Assembly (NCBI GenBank): GCA_902465755.1
Contig: CABQOK010000109.1
Coordinates: 1-5,109, forward strand
Source of the DNA: an uncultured Anaerococcus sp.
Lineage (GTDB): Bacteria > Bacillota > Clostridia > Tissierellales > Peptoniphilaceae
Length of the DNA stretch: 5,109 nt
Direction of reading: 5' to 3'
The translations under genes and the position numbers were made by a program. This document shows, piece after piece, positions 1-5,109 of the stretch; within the stretch, counting starts at the first letter, position 1, and each line of letters starts with the position of its first letter. The notes under the pieces are model-generated. The model was not told the DNA's origin and ran no database searches. It saw only the letters and a list, made by a program, of their open reading frames with translations.

Positions 1-4
1 ACAG

Positions 5-1546
5 ATGTCTTTGGGACTTGATTTCATGGAAGATAAAAGAGAGAGCCTACATATTTGTAAGAACAATAAAAGAGTTGACATGTCTATAGAAGAAATCTTC
101 GATCATAATAAATACGATTCGATTTGGGCTGTTACTTACTCAATCTCTACCTCTTTCCTTAATAAATATATCAAGGATTTTAACAAAGTAGAGATTATAG
201 TTGGAATAAATGAAGACAAGGTCCAAAAATCCACAAATCTTTTTGCCGAAAATCTTAAGGCACAGATCAAGGAGGTCCTTAAAAATACGAGTATCAAAAC
301 CTACCAAGGTCTTGATATGGATATGAAAAGAAGGCTAGAAGAGAAATCATTTGAAGTAAAAGTTCCTTTTGGATCAACTATTCACTCTAAGTTTTACCTT
401 CTAGAAAATAGGGAAAGTGGTCACAATAGGATAATCCTAGGATCTTGTAATCTATCGGAGATGGCTTTTCAAAAGACTACAAGCCAATACGAGAATATTA
501 TAATATATGATGATAGTGAACTTTTTGGTACTTATAAGGATTATTACGAGTCTTTAGCTGATATCACAACTAACTACTTCCCAAAAGAGCTAATGGTAAC
601 TAACAAGAAAAAGCTAGAAAATATTAAAGATAGTGACTCGGTAATTATCCTAACTAACGAAGAAGTAGAAAAGATTAAGAAAAGTCAAGCAATAGAATTG
701 ATCCTAAAAGTAGAAGACTTTAAGGCAAATTCTACTATTCCAGCTGACGCTATAGGGCAGATAAAGGACATGGACGAGGATAAGAAGGCCCTCGATGATG
801 AGAAAATTAGAGAAAATGACTTGGATAATCAAGCCTATAAGCTCGTTCGTGAAGCGGTAAATAATAGAACTAAAGAGCCTACAATTAAGAAGTCTCCTGC
901 TATCAAAAAGCTTGTCAACGAGACAATTAAGACTATCAAGGTAAATGCTGATATAGATTCAGATGAAAGAGCGCTTTTATTCTCAAAGCCAGAGACTAGA
1001 AATATAGGAAAAGAAAATAGTGGTCTTTTAGTTAAAAGCGAGCTTACAAATGAATTTATTCCTTTTGGTGAAAATAAAGATATAGAAGAAATAAGAAAGG
1101 CCCTAATCCTACTTGATGAGTTTATACATACATTCGAATCCTTTGTCCATAAATATGATGATAAGTACGGTCAGAGGATAATGGAAGCAATATTTTATGC
1201 TTTCACAGGACCATTTCTCTATGAGATTAAGAAACTTGCTAGAACTAGCGAAGAGAGAAATGATATTCCCCAATTTCTCTTTATTGGAGGAACTGCTGGA
1301 AGTGGTAAGTCTTCTCTAATAAAAATGATAAACAAGATGCTTGGACTAAGCGATAAGGCTTATTATAATTTCTCAGAGCTTGCAAGCGGAGCTCAGGCCA
1401 AGGCCAATAGGGTCAAGGTGATCGAAGGTTGGGCTAGGGAAGATAATGTATATCCTCTTATAATAGATGAATTTTCCATAGAATTTTTCTCAAAAGCAAA
1501 CTATGGTCGTGACTTAATACAACAAATAGTCAAGTTGAAATTGTAA
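5..1546 (+). CDS. PLD-like nuclease / AAA+ ATPase fusion, N-terminal part, frameshifted
   Basis: The product is a probable PLD-superfamily phosphodiesterase or nuclease joined to an AAA+-type ATPase. Residues 1-200 form the PLD part: H127-x-K129, with Glu134 in place of the usual Asp, then GSCN at 146-149 and a strand containing Glu163. Only one HKD motif is present, so a dimer would be needed to build an active site. Residues 200-330 are a Lys/Glu/Asp-rich linker. The ATPase follows, with Walker A GTAGSGKS at 429-436 and Walker B LIIDEF at 485-490. The last residues (from about 508) are out of frame and end at a TAA; the rest of the domain continues in another frame (1525-2424). ATG at 5 is the first visible start, but the frame is open to the window edge and ATG at 29 is also possible. 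Substrate is unknown; a role in DNA processing or phage defence is inference. The domain calls are firmer than the function. Confidence 0.8.
   Translation: MSLGLDFMEDKRESLHICKNNKRVDMSIEEIFDHNKYDSIWAVTYSISTSFLNKYIKDFNKVEIIVGINEDKVQKSTNLFAENLKAQIKEVLKNTSIKTYQGLDMDMKRRLEEKSFEVKVPFGSTIHSKFYLLENRESGHNRIILGSCNLSEMAFQKTTSQYENIIIYDDSELFGTYKDYYESLADITTNYFPKELMVTNKKKLENIKDSDSVIILTNEEVEKIKKSQAIELILKVEDFKANSTIPADAIGQIKDMDEDKKALDDEKIRENDLDNQAYKLVREAVNNRTKEPTIKKSPAIKKLVNETIKTIKVNADIDSDERALLFSKPETRNIGKENSGLLVKSELTNEFIPFGENKDIEEIRKALILLDEFIHTFESFVHKYDDKYGQRIMEAIFYAFTGPFLYEIKKLARTSEERNDIPQFLFIGGTAGSGKSSLIKMINKMLGLSDKAYYNFSELASGAQAKANRVKVIEGWAREDNVYPLIIDEFSIEFFSKANYGRDLIQQIVKLKL
1524..1526 (+). other. Frameshift site (one A apparently missing from an A run)
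   Basis: The upstream frame reads ...DLIQQ up to about 1525 and then becomes nonsense, stopping at TAA 1544-1546. The frame one base earlier is open from 1513 and immediately gives a sensible AAA+ continuation (VEIVSPFPVTIGTTN). Adding one A to the AAA at 1524-1526 makes the text read CAA CAA AAT AGT (Q-Q-N-S) and joins the two halves without a break, for about 806 residues in all. No X-XXY-YYZ slippery heptamer or strong following hairpin is apparent, so programmed slippage is unlikely. A real inactivating mutation or a sequencing/assembly error in a short homopolymer are the two main explanations. Confidence 0.85.
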
Positions 1547-2424
1547 GTCCATTTCCTGTAACTATAGGAACGACCAATGCCGATGGATACACACTTCCTC
1601 CCGAAGCAAGGAGAAGGTCCTATTATTTAAAAATAGACAAGAAGTTTGACGATAAATATAAGAAAGATTCTCCTTTGGTATACAAGGATATTTATGAAAA
1701 AATGAATAATGACTTGTTTACCGATTTTTCCCTAAAGATGGCAGATAGACTTGATAATAGTGATGAACATGAATGGAATCACTTTGCCGATGGAGCAGGT
1801 AAGGTTGACTTTTTGTATCAGACAAGAGAGATCTTTAGAGACTATTATAAACTTTGTTCTATGCCTCTACCAAGATATTTTCCTACTAAGAGGTATACGG
1901 ATGATTTTGAATCCAATCAGGAAAAGCGGAGAAAATTATATAAAAGAGCAGGGGATAAGGAATTTGTCTTCGATATGGAAACGGGATCGCTCTTCTTCAA
2001 TACAGCGACTATTGATGAAAATAAGGGAAATTATGAAAAGCCATCAGAAATCTACAAGCAGGCCCTAGATCAAAGTGTCCTTGTAGGAACAATAGGAGGG
2101 CTTGATATAGAGCTAGATGCTAAAGCATTTTTTGAATGGATCGATGTAAGAAATCCCTACATAGAAGAGTATAAGAAATACTTAAGAGATTTCTACTATA
2201 GTAAGGGTAAGAAAATTAGGAAAGAAAATGGGAAAATAATATTTCCTCTAGAAAAGACTTCGAAAGATAGGGATATAATAAGGCAAAGCTTGACTTATAT
2301 GATAAAAGATACACTTGTAGATGAAAGTGATTATGAACTGCAATTTGATGAAGACAAGCTCCTTAAATGGCTAGATATAGATCAAAGCAATATCCTATCT
2401 AAGTTTTTGGACAAGTTTAAATAA
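1525..2424 (+). CDS. C-terminal part of the PLD/AAA+ protein, out of frame with its N-terminal half
   Basis: This is the continuation of the upstream gene and probably has no start codon of its own; a TTG at 1675 could nominally be used but has no ribosome binding site and would cut off the conserved start. The first 35 residues hold the end of the ATPase core: a hydrophobic strand ending in GTTN (1567-1578), which matches sensor 1 of AAA+ proteins, and RRRS (1609-1620), a plausible arginine-finger region. The following roughly 260 residues are charged, rich in Lys, Asp, Tyr and Phe, probably mostly helical, and match no family I recognise. They may be the lid plus a target- or partner-binding region. 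The gene ends at TAA 2422-2424, 21 bases before the next ATG. If the frameshift is real, this part is untranslated or made only at trace level, and the locus is a pseudogene. Confidence 0.75.
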   Translation, partial: NSQVEIVSPFPVTIGTTNADGYTLPPEARRRSYYLKIDKKFDDKYKKDSPLVYKDIYEKMNNDLFTDFSLKMADRLDNSDEHEWNHFADGAGKVDFLYQTREIFRDYYKLCSMPLPRYFPTKRYTDDFESNQEKRRKLYKRAGDKEFVFDMETGSLFFNTATIDENKGNYEKPSEIYKQALDQSVLVGTIGGLDIELDAKAFFEWIDVRNPYIEEYKKYLRDFYYSKGKKIRKENGKIIFPLEKTSKDRDIIRQSLTYMIKDTLVDESDYELQFDEDKLLKWLDIDQSNILSKFLDKFK

Positions 2425-2445
2425 AATTAAGGATGAGAATAAGTT

Positions 2446-3114
2446 ATGGAATATTTTTTTAGACACAGTGAAGATCTTAAGACCAATATTAAAATGCCTT
2501 TGGTTTGGGGGATTTTACTGATTTATTTGATATTGATTTATAAATTAAGGCATAGAAGAAAAATCCTTCCTATACAGTTAGTGAGTTTATCTATAATAGA
2601 AATAGCTTTATTGCTTTGGTACTACGAGGATAAGCTTTTATTTATCAGAGAAGGCCTCCCTCTTTATCATTGTAGGATAGCGGCTTTTATGATGGCTATT
2701 AGCTATTTTCGCAAAGATTATAAATTAAGTAACTACTTTGCCTGGCTTGGAATAATAGGTACACTAATAGCTTTTAGCTTCCCAGATCCTTCAAAATATC
2801 TTTGGCCACATATAACAAACCTAACCTATGTGCTTGGTCATAGCTTATCTCTAGGGTCTGCTCTTATGATTCTTACAAATGAGAAAAGGGACCTTGATCT
2901 TAAATTTATCTCTAAGATTACCCTTTCCATGAATCTTGTGATTTATCTTTTAAATAAAATCGTATCTGCAAATTACGGCTACTTAGACCGCTTGCCAGAT
3001 TCCTTTCCTCTTAGCTTACCCAGTCCGATTTTATATCTGACTATAAGCGGTGGATTAATTTTTCTTTTATATTTCCTAAGTAAAATAAATTTCAGGAAGA
3101 TTTTAAAGCAGTAA
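2446..3114 (+). CDS. YwaF/TIGR02206-family integral membrane protein
   Basis: A 222-residue polytopic membrane protein with about seven hydrophobic segments, near residues 18-33, 42-58, 75-87, 96-110, 122-143, 155-171 and 194-211. The EGLPLYHCRIA stretch at 69-79 resembles the LPLHLC-type signature of the YwaF (TIGR02206) family. The ANYGYLDRLP stretch at 175-184 fits the family's NY-x-(F/Y)-L-x-x-x-P signature before the last helix. Length is normal for that family. The function of these proteins is not established. The start ATG at 2446 is preceded by AAGGA at 2429-2433, a rather long spacing of 12 bases. It lies 21 bases after the PLD/AAA+ gene with no promoter or terminator visible between them, so it is probably co-transcribed. 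Family assignment rests on motif resemblance seen by eye. Confidence 0.72.
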   Translation: MEYFFRHSEDLKTNIKMPLVWGILLIYLILIYKLRHRRKILPIQLVSLSIIEIALLLWYYEDKLLFIREGLPLYHCRIAAFMMAISYFRKDYKLSNYFAWLGIIGTLIAFSFPDPSKYLWPHITNLTYVLGHSLSLGSALMILTNEKRDLDLKFISKITLSMNLVIYLLNKIVSANYGYLDRLPDSFPLSLPSPILYLTISGGLIFLLYFLSKINFRKILKQ

Positions 3115-3220
3115 TTAAATAGGGGGATTTTAAATATCCTATCATTTTTGGATATAAGAAACTCTATATTGATTTTATTAAGAAATCACATTAAGATTAG
3201 TGAAATATCTTATAAAAATA

Positions 3221-3249
3221 TTTAATAAATTGTGAAGACGTGATATAAT
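3221..3249 (+). promoter_or_regulatory. Extended -10 sigma-A promoter for the downstream three-gene cluster
   Basis: A perfect TATAAT lies at 3244-3249 and is preceded by TG one base further upstream (3241-3242), the extended -10 form. With a 17-base spacer, the -35 would be TTTAAT at 3221-3226, a weak match that the extended -10 can offset. Transcription should begin near 3256, leaving a leader of about 24 bases before the ATG at 3280. The rest of the 3115-3279 gap is AT-rich and holds no gene. Confidence 0.75.
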
Positions 3250-3267
3250 GTTTAAAAGCGACATTAT
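3245..3267. promoter_or_regulatory. Inverted repeat over the -10 and transcription start (possible operator)
   Basis: ATAATGT at 3245-3251 and ACATTAT at 3261-3267 form a perfect 7-base dyad separated by 9 bases. Its centre is at about 3256, the predicted transcription start. Beyond the core both arms continue with TGAT/ATCA if a two-base offset is allowed. A repressor bound here would block the promoter. The half-sites do not match an operator I can name, and AT-rich intergenic DNA produces such dyads by chance. Confidence 0.35.
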
Positions 3268-3268
3268 C

Positions 3269-3276
3269 AAGGAGGT
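3269..3276 (+). promoter_or_regulatory. Strong ribosome binding site for the C26 hydrolase
   Basis: AAGGAGGT is a full match to the anti-Shine-Dalgarno sequence. It sits four bases after the possible ACATTAT operator arm begins to end and a few bases before ATG 3280, which fixes that start codon. Confidence 0.85.
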
Positions 3277-3279
3277 TTT

Positions 3280-4059
3280 ATGTTTAGGAAGATTTCTAGA
3301 TTTGTGAAAGCAGTTTTATTTGCTTTGCTAATCATTTTGGCTGTGATTTTAATCTATGATAGATTTTTTTCTTTAAAGAATATAGCTATTGTTCATAATA
3401 ATCAGAATGTAAAGAGTATTGAGATGTTTTTGACTGATAACAATGTAGCAATCAACGATGTCGATACAAGTAGTATGGATACCGAGATGTGTAAAAGTAA
3501 GATAGAAGCAGCTGACGGGGTAATTTTCGCAGGTGGAAATGACTTTGATCCAGAAATCTACGGCGGAGATAGGTCTTTGGTAGAGGAATATAGTAGAGAA
3601 GACGATGAAAAGAGCTTAGATATTTTAGACTACTGTATCAAAGAAAATAAGCCGATTTTAGGTATCTGTAGGGGTATGCAACTTATTAATATCTATTATG
3701 GTGGAAGTCTCTATGATGATTTGAAAAAACAATTCTCCAAAGAAATAATTCATAGAGGAAGTGATAAGACCCTTACTTACCATGAGATTAACATAAATGA
3801 AGGCTCGAGACTATCTAAAATGGTTGGCTCTGATAGGATTGAGGTAAATTCCTACCATCACGAGGGAATAAAGGATTTGGCAGAAGGCTTAAGTGTGAGT
3901 GCTACAAGCGATGATGGCCTAATAGAGGCAATAGAAAATCCTTATTACTCTTACATGCTAGGAGTGCAGTGGCACCCAGAGCTTTCTTATGAAAATGATA
4001 AATATTCTAAAAGAATACTTAAGGATTTTATAAAACATTCGAATGCGGGTAAGAATTAA
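3280..4059 (+). CDS. Membrane-anchored peptidase C26 (gamma-glutamyl-GABA hydrolase family)
   Basis: A 259-residue class I glutamine-amidotransferase-like hydrolase. Enzymes of this family cut gamma-glutamyl bonds, for example gamma-glutamyl-GABA in PuuD. The catalytic domain begins near residue 34. It has GGNDFDP at 85-91 (oxyanion region), the nucleophile elbow GICRGMQ at 128-134 with Cys130, the NSYHHEGI stretch at 190-197, and QWHPE at 230-234 with His232 and Glu234 completing the triad. All key residues are present, so it should be active. Unlike typical cytosolic members it has a basic N-terminus followed by one hydrophobic segment at about 10-27 and no clear cleavage site. This predicts a signal anchor with the enzyme on the outer face. 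The actual substrate is unknown. It is the first gene after the promoter and ends two bases before the next ATG, so it is the head of an operon. Confidence 0.88.
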   Translation: MFRKISRFVKAVLFALLIILAVILIYDRFFSLKNIAIVHNNQNVKSIEMFLTDNNVAINDVDTSSMDTEMCKSKIEAADGVIFAGGNDFDPEIYGGDRSLVEEYSREDDEKSLDILDYCIKENKPILGICRGMQLINIYYGGSLYDDLKKQFSKEIIHRGSDKTLTYHEININEGSRLSKMVGSDRIEVNSYHHEGIKDLAEGLSVSATSDDGLIEAIENPYYSYMLGVQWHPELSYENDKYSKRILKDFIKHSNAGKN

Positions 4060-4061
4060 TC

Positions 4062-4694
4062 ATGAACTATGTAAATAATTACGAAAAATCAGGAAAAATT
4101 GGAAAGTATAATAGATATATCCTAATGAGCAAGTCTCCCAGAAGGAGAGACTTGCTTAGTTTTCTTAAGCCAGAAATTGATTCTATAGGAATAGATGAAA
4201 GGGCAATCGAAGAAAAATATATGAAAAAGTACAAGAGCTGTGACTTTATAGAAAGAGCCGGCAAGACTTGTGCGGAGATTGCCAAGGCCAAATCCGATGT
4301 CGACTTAATTAAAGGTTATATATATATATCATCTGACACTATGGTTATTATGGATGGTAAAATATATGGTAAGCCAAGGGATATGATAGAGGCAAGAAGG
4401 ATGTTTATGTCCTACTTCGGCAAAAGTCACTTTGTAGTGACAGGAGTATGCTTGAGGAGTGAAAATTATTTGGATGTTTTCTATTCTTTAGCTGAAGTCA
4501 GATTTACCGATTACTATAGGGCTTTGGATGGTATAATTGATGATTATTTAAAGGAAGAAAATGTAATGGATAAGGCTGGGGCTTATGGGATTCAAGATCT
4601 AGATCCAATACTTATTTCTTATATAAATGGGGACATAAATACCATAATAGGTCTTCCTGTTAGTGAAGTTAGTAGAAGAATTTTAGGAGAGTAA
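4062..4694 (+). CDS. maf: Maf-family nucleoside triphosphate pyrophosphatase
   Basis: Maf proteins hydrolyse nucleoside triphosphates, often dTTP, UTP and modified pyrimidine forms, to monophosphate plus pyrophosphate, and were first linked to septum formation. Visible motifs are SKSPRRRDLL at 23-32, Lys75 in an AKAK helix, SSDT at 90-93 with probable catalytic Asp92, GKP at 103-105, SHFVVTGV at 122-129, DKAGAYGIQ at 170-178 and IIGLPV at 195-200. DKAGAYGIQ favours the YhdE/dTTP-UTP type over the YceF type. At 210 residues it is slightly longer than usual because about 18 residues precede the first strand. ATG 4062 lies two bases after the upstream stop with only a poor ribosome binding site (GGGTAAG near 4048), so translation is probably coupled to the C26 gene. 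No better in-frame start precedes the core. Confidence 0.92.
   Translation: MNYVNNYEKSGKIGKYNRYILMSKSPRRRDLLSFLKPEIDSIGIDERAIEEKYMKKYKSCDFIERAGKTCAEIAKAKSDVDLIKGYIYISSDTMVIMDGKIYGKPRDMIEARRMFMSYFGKSHFVVTGVCLRSENYLDVFYSLAEVRFTDYYRALDGIIDDYLKEENVMDKAGAYGIQDLDPILISYINGDINTIIGLPVSEVSRRILGE
4128..4166 (+). other. Strong hairpin followed by a U-rich tract inside maf
   Basis: AGCAAGTCTC at 4128-4137 pairs perfectly with GAGACTTGCT at 4147-4156, leaving a 9-base loop. A G-U and a U-A pair can extend the stem outwards. TTTTCTT follows at 4160-4166. It looks like an intrinsic terminator or attenuator, but it lies in the codons for the conserved SPRRRDLL motif. Codons for S-P-R-R-R-(D/E)-L-L naturally tend to give TCTC and GAGA in opposition, so part of the pairing may follow from the protein sequence. 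Confidence 0.4.
4317..4329 (+). repeat. Short TA dinucleotide tract within maf
   Basis: Thirteen bases of alternating T and A encode part of the YIYI strand directly before the SSDT catalytic motif. Loss or gain of one unit would shift the frame. It is short, and in an AT-rich genome it may simply be codon choice for Tyr-Ile-Tyr-Ile. Confidence 0.5.
4684..4691 (+). promoter_or_regulatory. Ribosome binding site that selects the TTG start of the HAD gene
   Basis: TAGGAGAG, embedded in the last codons of maf, lies five bases before TTG 4697. No ATG or GTG lies in frame close by, and starting here gives the normal HAD N-terminus, so this site decides the start. Confidence 0.75.
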
Positions 4695-4696
4695 AA

Positions 4697-5109
4697 TTGA
4701 TAAAATATGTTTTGTGGGACGTTGATGGAACCTTATTAAACTTCCACCTGGCTGAAGAAAATGCTATAAGGGCTTGCTTTGATGAGTACGGCTTAGGAGA
4801 CTTATCAGAAGAAAGGCTTAAAGATTATAGAAAAATAAACAATAAATATTGGAAATCCTTAGAAAAGGGTGAGATAAGAAGGATTGAAGTTTTGGAGGGA
4901 AGATTTAGAGAATTTTTTGAAAAATACGGTTACAATACTGATATTGTAAGTGACTTCAACATCTCTTTCCAGAAAAATTTAGGAAAGACCTATGTTTTTA
5001 ATGACAAGGCCTATGAAACTGTAAATAAACTAGGAGAAAAATACAAGCAATATGCCGCAACTAATGGTTCTGCAATAGCTCAAGAAGGAAAGCTAAGGGG
5101 TGCAGGTCT
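4697..5109 (+). CDS. YjjG-like HAD hydrolase (non-canonical pyrimidine nucleotidase type), 3' end outside the window
   Basis: The first 137 residues of a haloacid-dehalogenase-superfamily phosphatase. The start is TTG at 4697, two bases after the maf stop, with a good ribosome binding site inside maf. Residues 1-14 read MIKYVLWDVDGTLL, which is motif I with nucleophile Asp8 and acid/base Asp10. The cap domain spans about 16-100 and is helical and charged. TNGS at 122-125 is motif II, with Thr122 as the phosphate-binding residue. DGTLLNF followed by AEENAI, the cap size and TNG resemble the YjjG family (TIGR02254), whose studied members dephosphorylate dUMP, dTMP and halogenated or otherwise non-canonical pyrimidine monophosphates. 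Motifs III and IV lie beyond the window, so activity cannot be fully judged. Other subfamily I HAD phosphatases remain possible. The position directly after maf supports a nucleotide-sanitation role, as inference. Confidence 0.82.
   Translation, partial: MIKYVLWDVDGTLLNFHLAEENAIRACFDEYGLGDLSEERLKDYRKINNKYWKSLEKGEIRRIEVLEGRFREFFEKYGYNTDIVSDFNISFQKNLGKTYVFNDKAYETVNKLGEKYKQYAATNGSAIAQEGKLRGAG

Noticed and set aside
1517..1546. Programmed -1 ribosomal frameshifting in the PLD/AAA+ gene
   Set aside because: The direction would fit, but the site ACAACAAATA is not an X-XXY-YYZ heptamer, and no strong hairpin is apparent just downstream. A missing A is simpler.
1751..2068. 105-codon reading frame on the + strand
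   Set aside because: It lies wholly inside the conserved-frame C-terminal part of the PLD/AAA+ gene in another frame, has no ribosome binding site, and looks like a shadow.
1675..2424. A separate 249-residue gene starting at TTG 1675
   Set aside because: There is no ribosome binding site before it, and the same frame is open back to 1513 with AAA+ sensor-1 and RRRS motifs that complete the upstream ATPase. It is the tail of the broken gene.
2406..2432. Promoter for the YwaF-like gene (TTGGAC plus TAAAAT)
   Set aside because: The spacing between the two boxes is only about 9 bases, far from 17, and the elements lie over the end of the preceding gene.
3134..3155. ATATCC / GGATAT hairpin as terminator of the membrane-protein gene
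   Set aside because: The stem is only six mostly A-T pairs with a 10-base loop and no U run after the right arm.
3192..3212. TAAGAT / ATCTTA inverted repeat upstream of the promoter
   Set aside because: Six A-T-rich pairs around a 9-base spacer are expected by chance in such AT-rich intergenic DNA, and the site lies upstream of the -35 with no further support.
4079..4291. 70-codon reading frame on the - strand, hydrophobic
   Set aside because: It is antisense to the clearly coding maf start; its hydrophobic look comes from the complement of Lys/Glu/Asp-rich codons.

Overview
This is an AT-rich window (about one third G+C by eye) with heavy use of AGA and ATA codons and all genes on the + strand. 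This suggests a low-GC Firmicute. The mix of genes would fit an anaerobic coccus of the Peptoniphilaceae (Anaerococcus/Peptoniphilus type), but the genus is an inference and was not tested.

Left part (1-2424): one large gene broken by a one-base frameshift. Its N-terminal part carries a single PLD-type (HKD) nuclease/phosphodiesterase motif. This is followed by a lysine- and acid-rich linker and an AAA+-type ATPase core with Walker A and Walker B. The reading frame is lost at a short A run near 1524-1526. The continuation, with the sensor-1-like TTN motif, an arginine-finger-like RRRS and a long unrecognised C-terminal region, is open in the next frame down to 2424. Restoring one A gives a protein of about 806 residues. 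A PLD nuclease fused to an AAA+ motor is the least ordinary item here and is the best candidate for an uncharacterised nucleic-acid-processing or defence protein.

Middle (2446-3114): a polytopic membrane protein of the YwaF/TIGR02206 type, 21 bases downstream of the broken gene and probably co-transcribed with it. A 165-base intergenic gap follows. It holds a clear extended -10 promoter, an inverted repeat overlapping the -10 and the expected transcription start, and a strong ribosome binding site.

Right part (3280-5109): a tight three-gene cluster. It encodes a membrane-anchored class I glutamine-amidotransferase-like hydrolase (peptidase C26, gamma-glutamyl-GABA hydrolase family), a Maf-family nucleotide pyrophosphatase, and the start of a YjjG-like HAD phosphatase that begins at TTG and runs off the window. 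Maf proteins take (d)NTPs to monophosphates and YjjG-type enzymes dephosphorylate non-canonical pyrimidine monophosphates, so the last two genes could form a consecutive nucleotide-sanitation pathway. No RNA genes, CRISPR arrays, insertion sequences or convincing intrinsic terminators between genes were found.
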